Shown here: in pieces, positions 1 through 4,377 of the stretch
How positions within the stretch are numbered: the first letter of the stretch is position 1
Layout: every line of letters begins with the position of its first letter
Origin: JAJYVH01 sp964548595
Lineage (GTDB): Archaea > Micrarchaeota > Micrarchaeia > Micrarchaeales > CABMGC01
Assembly (NCBI GenBank): GCA_964548595.1
Contig: CAZJQO010000034.1
Span: forward strand, 1 to 6,022
Direction of reading: 5' to 3'
Length of the DNA: 6,022 nucleotides
The notes under the pieces: model-generated
The model's input: the letters and a program-made list of their open reading frames with translations, nothing else
Told to the model about the DNA's origin: nothing
The model's database searches: none
Translations under genes and position numbers: made by a program

Positions 1-290
1 GGATACGCTATAGGGTATGACTGCGTGTTGGTGAGGAACATGGCGACGCTGGAGGATATGGAATTGGAGCCGAAGACGAGGTCGTTGCAGTAGGCGCCTA
101 CAGTGAAGGCGCACGACGACGGCACCACTCCGTGCGGCGCCAAGACGAAGAGATACAGTATAGAGACTACCACGGCTATAATCAGTATAGCCCAGCTGTA
201 TGTGAGCAGGTATTCGAAAGCAGACTGCGCTCTCTTGTACCTGTGCATTCTTCTGCTGTTGCCCTTCCCACCTGATTTCATGCCAGGCAT
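1..290 (-). CDS. Class III signal peptide (prepilin-like) protein, C-terminus cut by window edge
   Basis: The reading frame is open for 96 codons from the ATG at 290 to the left edge; an in-frame TGA lies two codons upstream. The N-terminus is basic (about residues 5-20, many Lys/Arg), followed by KRA-QSAFEYLLTYSWAI and a hydrophobic stretch at about residues 33-50. This is the archaeal class III prepilin layout: a charged leader, predicted cleavage between Ala21 and Gln22, Glu at +5 of the mature protein, then an N-terminal hydrophobic helix. Such precursors are normally processed by a FlaK/PibD-type peptidase and assembled into type IV pilus-like filaments or kept as membrane pseudopilins. 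Two cysteines (about residues 60 and 68) follow the helix and could form a disulfide outside the cell. A GTGAT five bases before the ATG is a possible Shine-Dalgarno. The specific role is unknown because the C-terminus is missing. Confidence 0.82.
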   Translation of the reverse strand, partial: MPGMKSGGKGNSRRMHRYKRAQSAFEYLLTYSWAILIIAVVVSILYLFVLAPHGVVPSSCAFTVGAYCNDLVFGSNSISSSVAMFLTNTQSYPIAY

Positions 291-312
291 CCTCAATCAC
301 ATACTGCTGCAC

Positions 313-323
313 ATATTTAAATA
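313..323 (-). promoter_or_regulatory. TATA box for the prepilin-like gene
   Basis: On the minus strand the AT-rich element TTATTTAAATAT is centred about 28 bases upstream of the ATG at 290. Transcription would begin close to the start codon, giving a very short leader or none. The element is nearly symmetrical, so orientation is inferred from the gene it precedes. Confidence 0.5.
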
Positions 324-325
324 AG

Positions 326-341
326 TGTCATTGAAGTGACA
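326..341. repeat. Short inverted repeat beside the prepilin promoter
   Basis: TGTCA and TGACA flank the six-base spacer TTGAAG. The same stretch also reads as an 11-base direct repeat (AAGTGTCAT then AAGTGACAT). It lies just upstream of the minus-strand TATA box, where an archaeal regulator or the TFB recognition element would sit. Arms this short can arise by chance, so an operator role is only a suggestion. Confidence 0.3.
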
Positions 342-437
342 TCCTCCCATGAATGAATTCGTGAATTTTCCCGCTCGCCGTTTTATAAGCATGACTGCGA
401 CGGCACGGCTGATGAAGATTGCGCTATCTAGGGAAGG

Positions 438-446
438 TTATAAATA
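438..446 (+). promoter_or_regulatory. TATA box of the rps15-rps3ae operon
   Basis: TTATAAATA, preceded by the purine-rich GGGAAGG that could serve as the TFB recognition element. A start of transcription about 25 bases downstream (near 467) leaves a leader of about 25 bases before the ATG at 493. The leader contains AAGTGA (482-487), a weak match to a Shine-Dalgarno for this organism's CACCUC 16S tail. Confidence 0.6.
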
Positions 447-492
447 TTATCGGCGTATAGCTTACGTGTTTCTTTGGCTTTAAGTGAGCCTA

Positions 493-948
493 ATGGCAAG
501 ACTACACACTAGAAGGCACGGGAAATCCAAGTCCAGAAAGGCACCTGGCGGCGACGCTGGCGCCGGCGTGGACAGGAAAGCATTGGACCAGGCAATAATA
601 GCGTACGCGAAGCAAGAAACGAAGCCGGCCCTCATAGGCGAGAAGCTGAAGAAGGAGCTGGGGGCGAAGGACCTGAGGCAGGTGCTTGGCAAAAGGCTTA
701 CCAGCTACATGGAGGAGAAAGGGGTGAAGAGCGACATACCGTATGACCTCCTGGACCTGATGGCAAAAGCGGTGAACATGAGGAAGCACCTGGCGTCTAA
801 CAACAACGACGTACACAACAAGACAAGGCTGCAGCGCGTGGAGAGCAAGATATGGAGGCTCAGCAAGTACTACAAGGGCGCTGGCAAGCTGCCGGCAGAT
901 TGGAGATACGATCCTGCGCAGGCAGAGCTCAGGATAAGGGGCAGGTGA
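493..948 (+). CDS. rps15: 30S ribosomal protein uS15 (archaeal S15)
   Basis: The 151-residue product is a small-subunit protein that binds the central domain of 16S rRNA early in assembly. The N-terminus MARLHTRRHGKSKSRKAP is the archaeal/eukaryotic S15 signature. The C-terminal half carries the conserved S15 core: LLDLMAKAVNMRKHL, then HNKTRLQRVESKIWRLSKYYK and a terminal DWRYDPAQAEL, in the order seen in archaeal homologues. The length is normal for archaea. The usual Trp-containing segment after the basic N-terminus (family form near PPEWVDYSPEE) is absent and replaced by the Gly/Ala-rich GGDAGAGVDRKA. An in-frame GTG at 484 would add three residues, but ATG 493 matches the family start and leaves the GTGA as part of a ribosome binding site. 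It is the first gene of a two-gene operon with rps3ae. Confidence 0.96.
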   Translation: MARLHTRRHGKSKSRKAPGGDAGAGVDRKALDQAIIAYAKQETKPALIGEKLKKELGAKDLRQVLGKRLTSYMEEKGVKSDIPYDLLDLMAKAVNMRKHLASNNNDVHNKTRLQRVESKIWRLSKYYKGAGKLPADWRYDPAQAELRIRGR

Positions 949-949
949 T
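944..949 (+). promoter_or_regulatory. Shine-Dalgarno of rps3ae overlapping the rps15 stop
   Basis: GGTGAT includes the rps15 stop codon TGA and ends five bases before the rps3ae ATG. It is fully complementary to AUCACC near the 16S 3' end encoded at the right edge of this window. The arrangement suggests translational coupling of the two ribosomal genes. Confidence 0.7.
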
Positions 950-954
950 AGCGC

Positions 955-1524
955 ATGGCAGCGACTCCGCAGAAGGGCGTAGAGAAGTGGAAGCTCAAGA
1001 AATGGTTCGAGGTGTACCCACCAAAGGTAATTTCAGGCGAGGTCATAGGCAGCGTGCCGGCTGCTGACGACAAGAGCATGGTTGGCAGGATAATGAAGGT
1101 CAACCTATCGTGGATAACGCATAATCCAAACCACTCGTTCAGCGTCGTAGGTCTGAGGATAACAGACGCCAACGGCAACGTGGCGAACACTGACGTGGCA
1201 TATCTGGAGCAGCAGTACAGCTACCTGCACTCGCTGGTGAGGAGGCACAGCGACGCCGTATACACGCGCGACATAGCTAAGGACAAGGAAGGCAAGGCCA
1301 TAACGGTCAAGCTGCTTGTAACCACACAATCGCGTGTGCCTGCAAAGACAAAGCTCGCAATAAGGAAGAACGCCAGCGCTTTCATTTCCGCCTACGCGGC
1401 TGAGAGGAGCAGGGACGAGCTCCTGAAGGCGATAATAGCAGGAGAGCTTCAGAGCGAAGGAATGGCAAAGCTCGGAGAGAGTGCACCTGTATCAAAAGTG
1501 GAGATAAAGAGGGTAGAGTTCTAG
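955..1524 (+). CDS. rps3ae: 30S ribosomal protein eS1 (S3Ae family)
   Basis: The 189-residue product is a small-subunit protein found in archaea and eukaryotes but not bacteria; it sits near the mRNA exit side of the 30S platform. Family hallmarks include KWFEVYPPKVISGEVIGSVPA at residues 16-36 (the family's W-F-x-V-x-A/P-P-K motif), a central HSLVRRHSD matching the conserved L-x-S-L-V-R-R block, and KLAIRKNASAFIS corresponding to the R-x-I-R-K helix. The tail VSKVEIKRVEF matches the usual ending in R/K-V-E-V-R/K. The protein is near the short end of the archaeal range. The ATG follows the rps15 stop by six bases. The TAG stop is one base from the stop of the convergent DUF488 gene, so the operon ends here and its terminator must lie inside the neighbour. 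Confidence 0.95.
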   Translation: MAATPQKGVEKWKLKKWFEVYPPKVISGEVIGSVPAADDKSMVGRIMKVNLSWITHNPNHSFSVVGLRITDANGNVANTDVAYLEQQYSYLHSLVRRHSDAVYTRDIAKDKEGKAITVKLLVTTQSRVPAKTKLAIRKNASAFISAYAAERSRDELLKAIIAGELQSEGMAKLGESAPVSKVEIKRVEF

Positions 1525-1525
1525 C

Positions 1526-1891
1526 CTAGGCGGTTCGCTCGTTCAAAAATTCGGCAAGAACGACTGCGTTGTTGTGCTCCGTGTCGCTTGCAGCATAGAC
1601 AAGCGTAACTGTCTCGTGTTTTATCATATCAATAAGTACTGCCAACCGCTTGTTTTCATCCAGCTCTTTCCTGTACCTGCTCCTGAATTCGTCCCACTTG
1701 GCCGGATCGTGAGCGAACCATTTTCTGAGCTCTGTGCTCGGCGCAACCTCTCGCATCCAAACATCCACATTCTGTGCGCCCTTCTTTATTCCTCTCGGCC
1801 ACAGGCCGTCTACAAGCACGCGCTTGCCATCCGTGGGACTGCGTCTCTCATATACTCGCTTGACACTCACAAGCACAGAATCACAGGACAT
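1526..1891 (-). CDS. DUF488 (YeaO-like) family protein
   Basis: The 121-residue product is a small soluble protein of the DUF488 family, whose biochemical role is not established. Family blocks appear in order: SVKRVYERRSPTDGKRVLVD, GLWPRG, VAPSTELRKWFAHDPAKWDEF with RSRYRKEL, then ETVTLVYAASDTEHNNAVVLAEFL. Length is normal. One oddity is DGLWPRG where the family usually has D-R-L-W-P-R-G, so an otherwise conserved Arg is Gly. The start is uncertain: ATG 1891 is chosen, but ATG 1906 and the GTG codons at 1876 and 1870 are in frame. The last two lie closer to the usual family N-terminus, and GTG 1876 has GTGAT three bases upstream. A TATA-like TTTATTTAT (1905-1913) would start transcription near 1884, favouring a later start. 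The frame is open further upstream to 2284, but that stretch lacks family similarity. Confidence 0.9.
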   Translation of the reverse strand: MSCDSVLVSVKRVYERRSPTDGKRVLVDGLWPRGIKKGAQNVDVWMREVAPSTELRKWFAHDPAKWDEFRSRYRKELDENKRLAVLIDMIKHETVTLVYAASDTEHNNAVVLAEFLNERTA

Positions 1892-2196
1892 TATACCGCT
1901 TGCCATAAATAAAGTTTTGCATATGATGAAGGTAGAGCTGGTAGCTGGATTTTGCGCATTTTTAACTCTTCGGAGCTGGAAAAAGCATGCTTCGGCTGCT
2001 GGACGTGCGCGAGGGCGGAAAGGACAGATGGCAGGGCCGCGCATGACTGCGAAAGAAATATGAGTCCGCAGGCAGAGAGAAGCACGATGGGCACGGGCTA
2101 AGTATGAGCATAAACATATCGCCAGGAAGCCCACACCCCTCACAGGTGGGAGCGTGTCGCGATAGTTTTGCAACTGTGCTGTGCCTAGTCTGTGGT
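1892..2196. other. 305-base stretch without a convincing gene
   Basis: Open frames exist on both strands here, but none looks like a conserved protein, and their arginine codons (CGG, CGT, CGA) differ from the AGG-rich usage of the real genes nearby. One plus-strand ORF of 19 codons (ATG 1987 to TGA 2044-2046, peptide MLRLLDVREGGKDRWQGRA) has a TATA-like TTTTTAAC about 25 bases upstream, the spacing of a leaderless gene. That is suggestive only. The sequence at 2131-2150 can form a small CCCAC/GTGGG hairpin. No tRNA, CRISPR repeat or clear RNA motif was seen. Confidence 0.45.
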
Positions 2197-2344
2197 ATGA
2201 AACTAAATGCAACGCTCGCGGCAGTCGTGTCGCTGCTCCTGCTACTGGCGCCACCCGCGGCCATATCGGCAGCCACTCCGGCACGGCACTGAATCAATAC
2301 CCTACTACTTCCTGACGCACGTCAAGCCGAAGAAGGCCGTATAG
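2197..2344 (+). pseudogene. Small secreted-protein gene split by a frameshift (candidate)
   Basis: From ATG 2197 the frame encodes a textbook secretory signal peptide: MKLNATLAA, an unbroken hydrophobic core VVSLLLLLA, then PPAAISA-ATPA with an A-x-A-type cleavage site. It stops at TGA 2290-2292. In the +1 frame the next codons read ESIPYYFLTHVKPKKAV up to TAG 2342-2344, with codons typical of this genome (ATA, AAG, TAC, TTC). That TAG lies one base from the stop of the convergent LAGLIDADG gene, the same gap as between rps3ae and the DUF488 gene, which supports it as a genuine end. One inserted base, or a +1 shift at CAC-TGA, would join the halves into a protein of about 48 residues. It may be a sequencing error, a recent mutation, a remnant of a larger gene, or chance. 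The family is not recognised. Confidence 0.35.
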
Positions 2345-2345
2345 C

Positions 2346-2846
2346 TCACCCCTGCTGCAAACCCAAGCTGCTCTCGCCCAGCAGCGCGCTGATTCCCTTT
2401 TCCAGCCTCATGAAGTCGCGGATGTTTAGTACCTTGCCGTGGACCGTGTGTATGCCCATCCGCGCGAGAAGCAGCTCGTCGCTGCTCTGCAGGCCGCGGA
2501 TGCTCACTGTAACAGCAAGCATGTGGCCGTTCGCATCGAACGTGCCTGCCACGAATGCCTCCGCAAGACCCCTGCCCTTGCCGGCCAGCTCCGGCCGCAT
2601 CTCCATAACCTCGCGCACCATGCGCGATATCTTCGAGTGGTAGAAGTACATCAGCTCGGCATCGCCCTCATCGCTTATCAGTATCTTGTTGGGCTCCACC
2701 CCTAGCTTCATGGCATACTCGACGAAGCGCTCCTCAACTAGCTTGTTGCTTGTCCTTATGCCGAGCCTGCTGCGCTCCGGCCAGTGCTGCCTGCCGACAA
2801 GACCTGCGAAGTAGCAGAGCTCCTGAGTTAGCCTGAACCTCATCAT
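2346..2846 (-). CDS. Degenerate LAGLIDADG-fold DNA-binding protein, probably not a nuclease
   Basis: The 166-residue product (165 from the second Met, ATG 2843) has the two-repeat layout of a monomeric LAGLIDADG homing endonuclease. Repeat one begins LCYFAGLVGRQHW (residues 10-22), followed by SRLGIRTSNKLVEERFVEYAMKL, which matches the family's I-x-x-T-S/N-N-x-x-L-x-E pattern. Repeat two begins LAEAFVAGTFDANG (residues 94-107). In active enzymes the eighth residue of each motif is the metal-binding Asp; here these are Gln20 and Asn106, and the first motif also lacks the usual Asp at position six. The fold probably survives as a DNA-binding module without cleavage, as in domesticated relatives such as bacterial WhiA. 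It is free-standing, not inside an intron or intein. TTTTAATA about 25 bases upstream and the lack of a Shine-Dalgarno suggest a leaderless mRNA. The upstream open frame to 2933 overlaps another gene and is not counted. Confidence 0.75.
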   Translation of the reverse strand: MMRFRLTQELCYFAGLVGRQHWPERSRLGIRTSNKLVEERFVEYAMKLGVEPNKILISDEGDAELMYFYHSKISRMVREVMEMRPELAGKGRGLAEAFVAGTFDANGHMLAVTVSIRGLQSSDELLLARMGIHTVHGKVLNIRDFMRLEKGISALLGESSLGLQQG

Positions 2847-2863
2847 AGGAATAGGCTGCGCAG

Positions 2864-2871
2864 TATTAAAA
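2864..2871 (-). promoter_or_regulatory. TATA box of the LAGLIDADG-fold gene
   Basis: TTTTAATA on the minus strand, in the context GTTTTAATACTG, is centred 24-25 bases before ATG 2843 and about 21 before ATG 2846. The Lrp gene has the same TTTTAATAC sequence at the same distance, which supports both as real promoters of leaderless genes and favours ATG 2843. Confidence 0.55.
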
Positions 2872-2896
2872 CAAGTTGCTTGCGCGAAGCTGAAAA

Positions 2897-3040
2897 TCAG
2901 TTTGCCTTCCCATCGGCCCAGACTACGCGCCACGAGTTCTCGCCGTCAGGCACGAACTTCACCGGCCTGTTCTCGTTTGCGTTGTTCGCTGCTTTGGGCT
3001 TCCTTGTCCCTGCAAGCAGATTGATTATTCCTAGTCGCAC
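2897..3040 (-). CDS. 47-residue basic protein of unknown function, GTG start
   Basis: The frame runs from GTG 3040 to TGA 2897 and encodes a short protein beginning MRLGIINLLAGTRKPKAANN (GTG read as Met) and ending KFVPDGENSWRVVWADGKAN. The second half alternates hydrophobic and polar residues (VKFV, SWRVVWADG) like a beta-hairpin; the first half is Lys/Arg/Asn-rich. Codon choice (ATA, AGG, AAG, GAG, AAC) matches the real genes of this window. GTGA four bases before the start fits the 16S tail, and an in-frame TAG lies four codons upstream. It lies 50 bases upstream of the LAGLIDADG gene on the same strand. No ATG is available, and no family is recognised. Its transcript may begin near 3154, giving a structured leader of about 115 bases. 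Confidence 0.6.
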   Translation of the reverse strand: MRLGIINLLAGTRKPKAANNANENRPVKFVPDGENSWRVVWADGKAN

Positions 3041-3059
3041 GATCTCACTCTAACAAGCA

Positions 3060-3155
3060 TGAAAAGGGCTGGAGTTGTGGGTGGTGGGGTTGGAGAGCAG
3101 AGGCTCATAATCAGAAAAAGCAGATAGCCAGTTATTCTCCATCTTCCAGCCCTTA
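3060..3155 (-). ncRNA. Candidate structured RNA (standalone small RNA or leader of the 47-residue gene)
   Basis: On the minus strand AAGGGCTGGA (3154-3145) is perfectly complementary to TCCAGCCCTT (3073-3064). Inside, TGGAGA (3141-3136) pairs with TCTCCA (3096-3091), and GGCT (3130-3127) pairs with AGCC (3105-3102), giving nested coaxial stems. The internal loop is asymmetric: three bases on the 5' side and 17 C/A-rich bases on the 3' side. A good TATA box lies 25-27 bases before the first base of the outer stem, so the predicted 5' end falls at the stem's edge, and TTTT follows the closing strand directly. This suggests either a discrete RNA of about 95 bases or a folded 5' leader. I could not match it to tRNA, C/D box or H/ACA box RNA consensus elements. 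Confidence 0.4.
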
Positions 3156-3176
3156 CTTGTACTGTATGCCTTGTGG

Positions 3177-3184
3177 TATTTATA
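3177..3184 (-). promoter_or_regulatory. TATA box of the candidate RNA / 47-residue gene
   Basis: TATAAATA on the minus strand, in the context GGTATAAATACC, is the clearest TATA match in this part of the window. The predicted start about 26 bases downstream falls at 3154-3155. No protein-coding start lies at that position, which argues for an untranslated RNA or a long leader. Confidence 0.55.
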
Positions 3185-3248
3185 CCTTGCTTGTTTTCGC
3201 AATTTATTTGCAATAATTTCGGATTTTTAATGAGACACCCTGGAGAGC

Positions 3249-4265
3249 TTATGTCCAAATGAACCTGTAATTCGAAGCGGCATCCAGGTTCCTGAGGGGC
3301 AGCAGGCCCTTTATCAGCTTAAGGACAAGGGCGTGCCTCTCCACAATTTTCTCCCTTTTCAGAAGTGTCATGTGCCATTTCACTGCTTTGTCGAATGCAG
3401 ATTTCCAGTCTGTGTCGAACGCCATGCCGAACGAGCGGTAGCTTCCGCTTATCGGCGCTATCATGGGAAAGCTGTTCAGGAGCTGCATTGCTTTGTCCTC
3501 TCTCATGTAATGGTTCCTCATCTGCGGGAAAGCGCTCGTGGTGGTGCTCCTGTTGAACCTGTACCTCAGGAAATAGGAGAGCAGCGCCCCGTATCCCGGT
3601 TTTTGGACGGCTATCGTGAACCTGCGTATCATGCCCTTCTTGATGAGCTTGAAGACCCTGTACCTTATCGTGTCCTCGTTTATGCCCGTCAGCTTGCCAA
3701 TCTCCCTGTAGCCCATCCTAGCGTTATGGTTCAGCACCTTCAGTATGAGCCTGTCCCTTTTATCCGCACGCATCTCCTTGCCTATGAAATCAGTGAACGC
3801 GTCGTTGAGCGGCACGTAGCCGAGCTGCGGGAACACGAATTCCGAGGGGCGCAGGTATGGCGAGTAATCTGAGAGGTTTGCAGCAAGATCCGTTTCCCAT
3901 TTTATGTAGTTGATGGGAGTATCTGCGGCAGCGAAGATGAGAAGGTGGTAGTCGCCCTTTGTGGCATACACGTCTTGTGCGTACCTGTCATCTTTGAAGA
4001 GGTCGCTTAGGAACGCTGCGCTTGGCATCTTTTCAAACTTTGCAATCAGTATGTGTCTGTCAGAAAGCCCCAGCCTGTCCATGTCCACTTCAAGCGTGAA
4101 CCTGATGTCCAGCCTCCTTACGAGCCTGTCCAGGAGCTTGGTTGCGGTTACAACCGAGCAGTCAGCAGCCGCGGCTAGGCGCGTGAGGCTAGTCCTGGAA
4201 TTGGCGCTGAGCTCGCGCAGAATGATCCTGTCCCTTGCGCTGAACCCGAGATCTGCTTCCTGCAT
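3249..4265 (-). CDS. Tandem Lrp/AsnC-type transcriptional regulator
   Basis: The 338-residue product is about twice the length of an ordinary Lrp/AsnC protein and looks like two modules in a row. Module one has a winged helix-turn-helix at residues 8-55 (SARDRIILRELSANSRTSLT onward) and an effector-type alpha/beta region at about 70-145 containing KGDYHLLIFAAADT, the G-D/E-Y-x-L-L pattern of the RAM domain. Module two has a second helix-turn-helix at about 166-222 (KRDRLILKVLNHNARMGYRE, then DTIRYRVFKLIKKGMI) and a more diverged effector-like region at 225-315. Such proteins bind dyad operators and often sense amino acids; the ligand here is unknown. ATG 4265 is chosen because residue 1 then just precedes the first helix-turn-helix and TTTTAATA lies about 25 bases upstream, giving a leaderless gene. 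The frame upstream to 4361 covers the promoter and is not counted. It is divergent from the transporter gene and probably regulates it and itself. Confidence 0.85.
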   Translation of the reverse strand: MQEADLGFSARDRIILRELSANSRTSLTRLAAAADCSVVTATKLLDRLVRRLDIRFTLEVDMDRLGLSDRHILIAKFEKMPSAAFLSDLFKDDRYAQDVYATKGDYHLLIFAAADTPINYIKWETDLAANLSDYSPYLRPSEFVFPQLGYVPLNDAFTDFIGKEMRADKRDRLILKVLNHNARMGYREIGKLTGINEDTIRYRVFKLIKKGMIRRFTIAVQKPGYGALLSYFLRYRFNRSTTTSAFPQMRNHYMREDKAMQLLNSFPMIAPISGSYRSFGMAFDTDWKSAFDKAVKWHMTLLKREKIVERHALVLKLIKGLLPLRNLDAASNYRFIWT

Positions 4266-4286
4266 AGTACTGCAATGAAGGAAACG

Positions 4287-4294
4287 TATTAAAA
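4287..4294 (-). promoter_or_regulatory. TATA box of the Lrp-type regulator
   Basis: TTTTAATA on the minus strand, in the context ATATTTTAATACG, is centred 25-26 bases before ATG 4265. No Shine-Dalgarno precedes the ATG, so a leaderless mRNA is likely. Confidence 0.55.
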
Positions 4295-4300
4295 TATTAG

Positions 4301-4308
4301 TATAAAAA
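4301..4308 (+). promoter_or_regulatory. Alternative TATA box for the transporter gene
   Basis: TATAAAAA is a strong plus-strand match. It would start transcription near 4330, inside the 20-base palindrome at 4318-4337, giving a 48-base leader that lacks an obvious Shine-Dalgarno. A repressor on the palindrome would block this start. Confidence 0.4.
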
Positions 4309-4317
4309 TCCGTAACT

Positions 4318-4337
4318 TGCGTAAATAAATTTACGCA
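4318..4337. promoter_or_regulatory. Perfect inverted repeat, probable operator of the Lrp-type regulator
   Basis: TGCGTAAAT and ATTTACGCA form 9-bp perfect arms around an AA spacer. Further related half-sites flank it: CGTAA at 4311-4315 and TTGCG at 4339-4343, making a longer imperfect dyad of about 33 bases. It sits in the 112-base gap between the divergent regulator and transporter starts, just upstream of one plus-strand TATA candidate and over the start predicted from the other. Lrp-family proteins bind such dyads. Assignment to this regulator rests on position. Confidence 0.6.
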
Positions 4338-4347
4338 TTTGCGCATC

Positions 4348-4356
4348 TTCTTAAAC
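4348..4356 (+). promoter_or_regulatory. Proximal TATA-like element of the transporter gene
   Basis: TTCTTAAAC is centred about 26 bases before ATG 4378, the spacing seen for the other apparently leaderless genes here. It is a weaker sequence match than the element at 4301-4308, so the two remain alternatives. Confidence 0.4.
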
Positions 4357-4377
4357 CTCATTCCCCAATCGTAATCT

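Noticed and set aside
103..324. 73-codon plus-strand ORF
   Set aside because: It is antisense to the prepilin-like gene, whose minus-strand product has a clear class III signal peptide.
391..483. 30-codon plus-strand ORF ending just before rps15, with a TATA-like TTTTATAA at 381-388
   Set aside because: It contains the operon's own TATA box at 438-446, its TATA is too close to its ATG, and the peptide resembles nothing.
1892..2284. Upstream extension of the DUF488 reading frame to 2284 (total 252 codons)
   Set aside because: Family similarity begins only near residue 1 of the 121-residue form; the extension is Arg/Pro/Cys-rich, resembles no domain, and would run over the TATA-like element at 1905-1913.
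2847..2933. Extension of the LAGLIDADG frame to ATG 2933
   Set aside because: It overlaps the end of the 47-residue gene in another frame and crosses the TATA box at 2864-2871; the homologous part starts near ATG 2843/2846.
3064..3154. Candidate RNA considered as a tRNA or an H/ACA or C/D guide RNA
   Set aside because: There is no T-loop GTTCRA-type motif or anticodon arm, no convincing RUGAUGA/CUGA pair, and no ANA trinucleotide at the proper distance from the inner stem, so no class was assigned.
3031..3258. 75-codon minus-strand ORF across the candidate RNA region
   Set aside because: It crosses the TATA box and the stem arms, has unusual composition, and overlaps the end of the regulator; no ribosome binding site fits.
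4266..4361. Extension of the Lrp-type regulator to ATG 4361
   Set aside because: The extra 32 residues precede the first helix-turn-helix with no family match, and the DNA holds the palindrome and TATA boxes.
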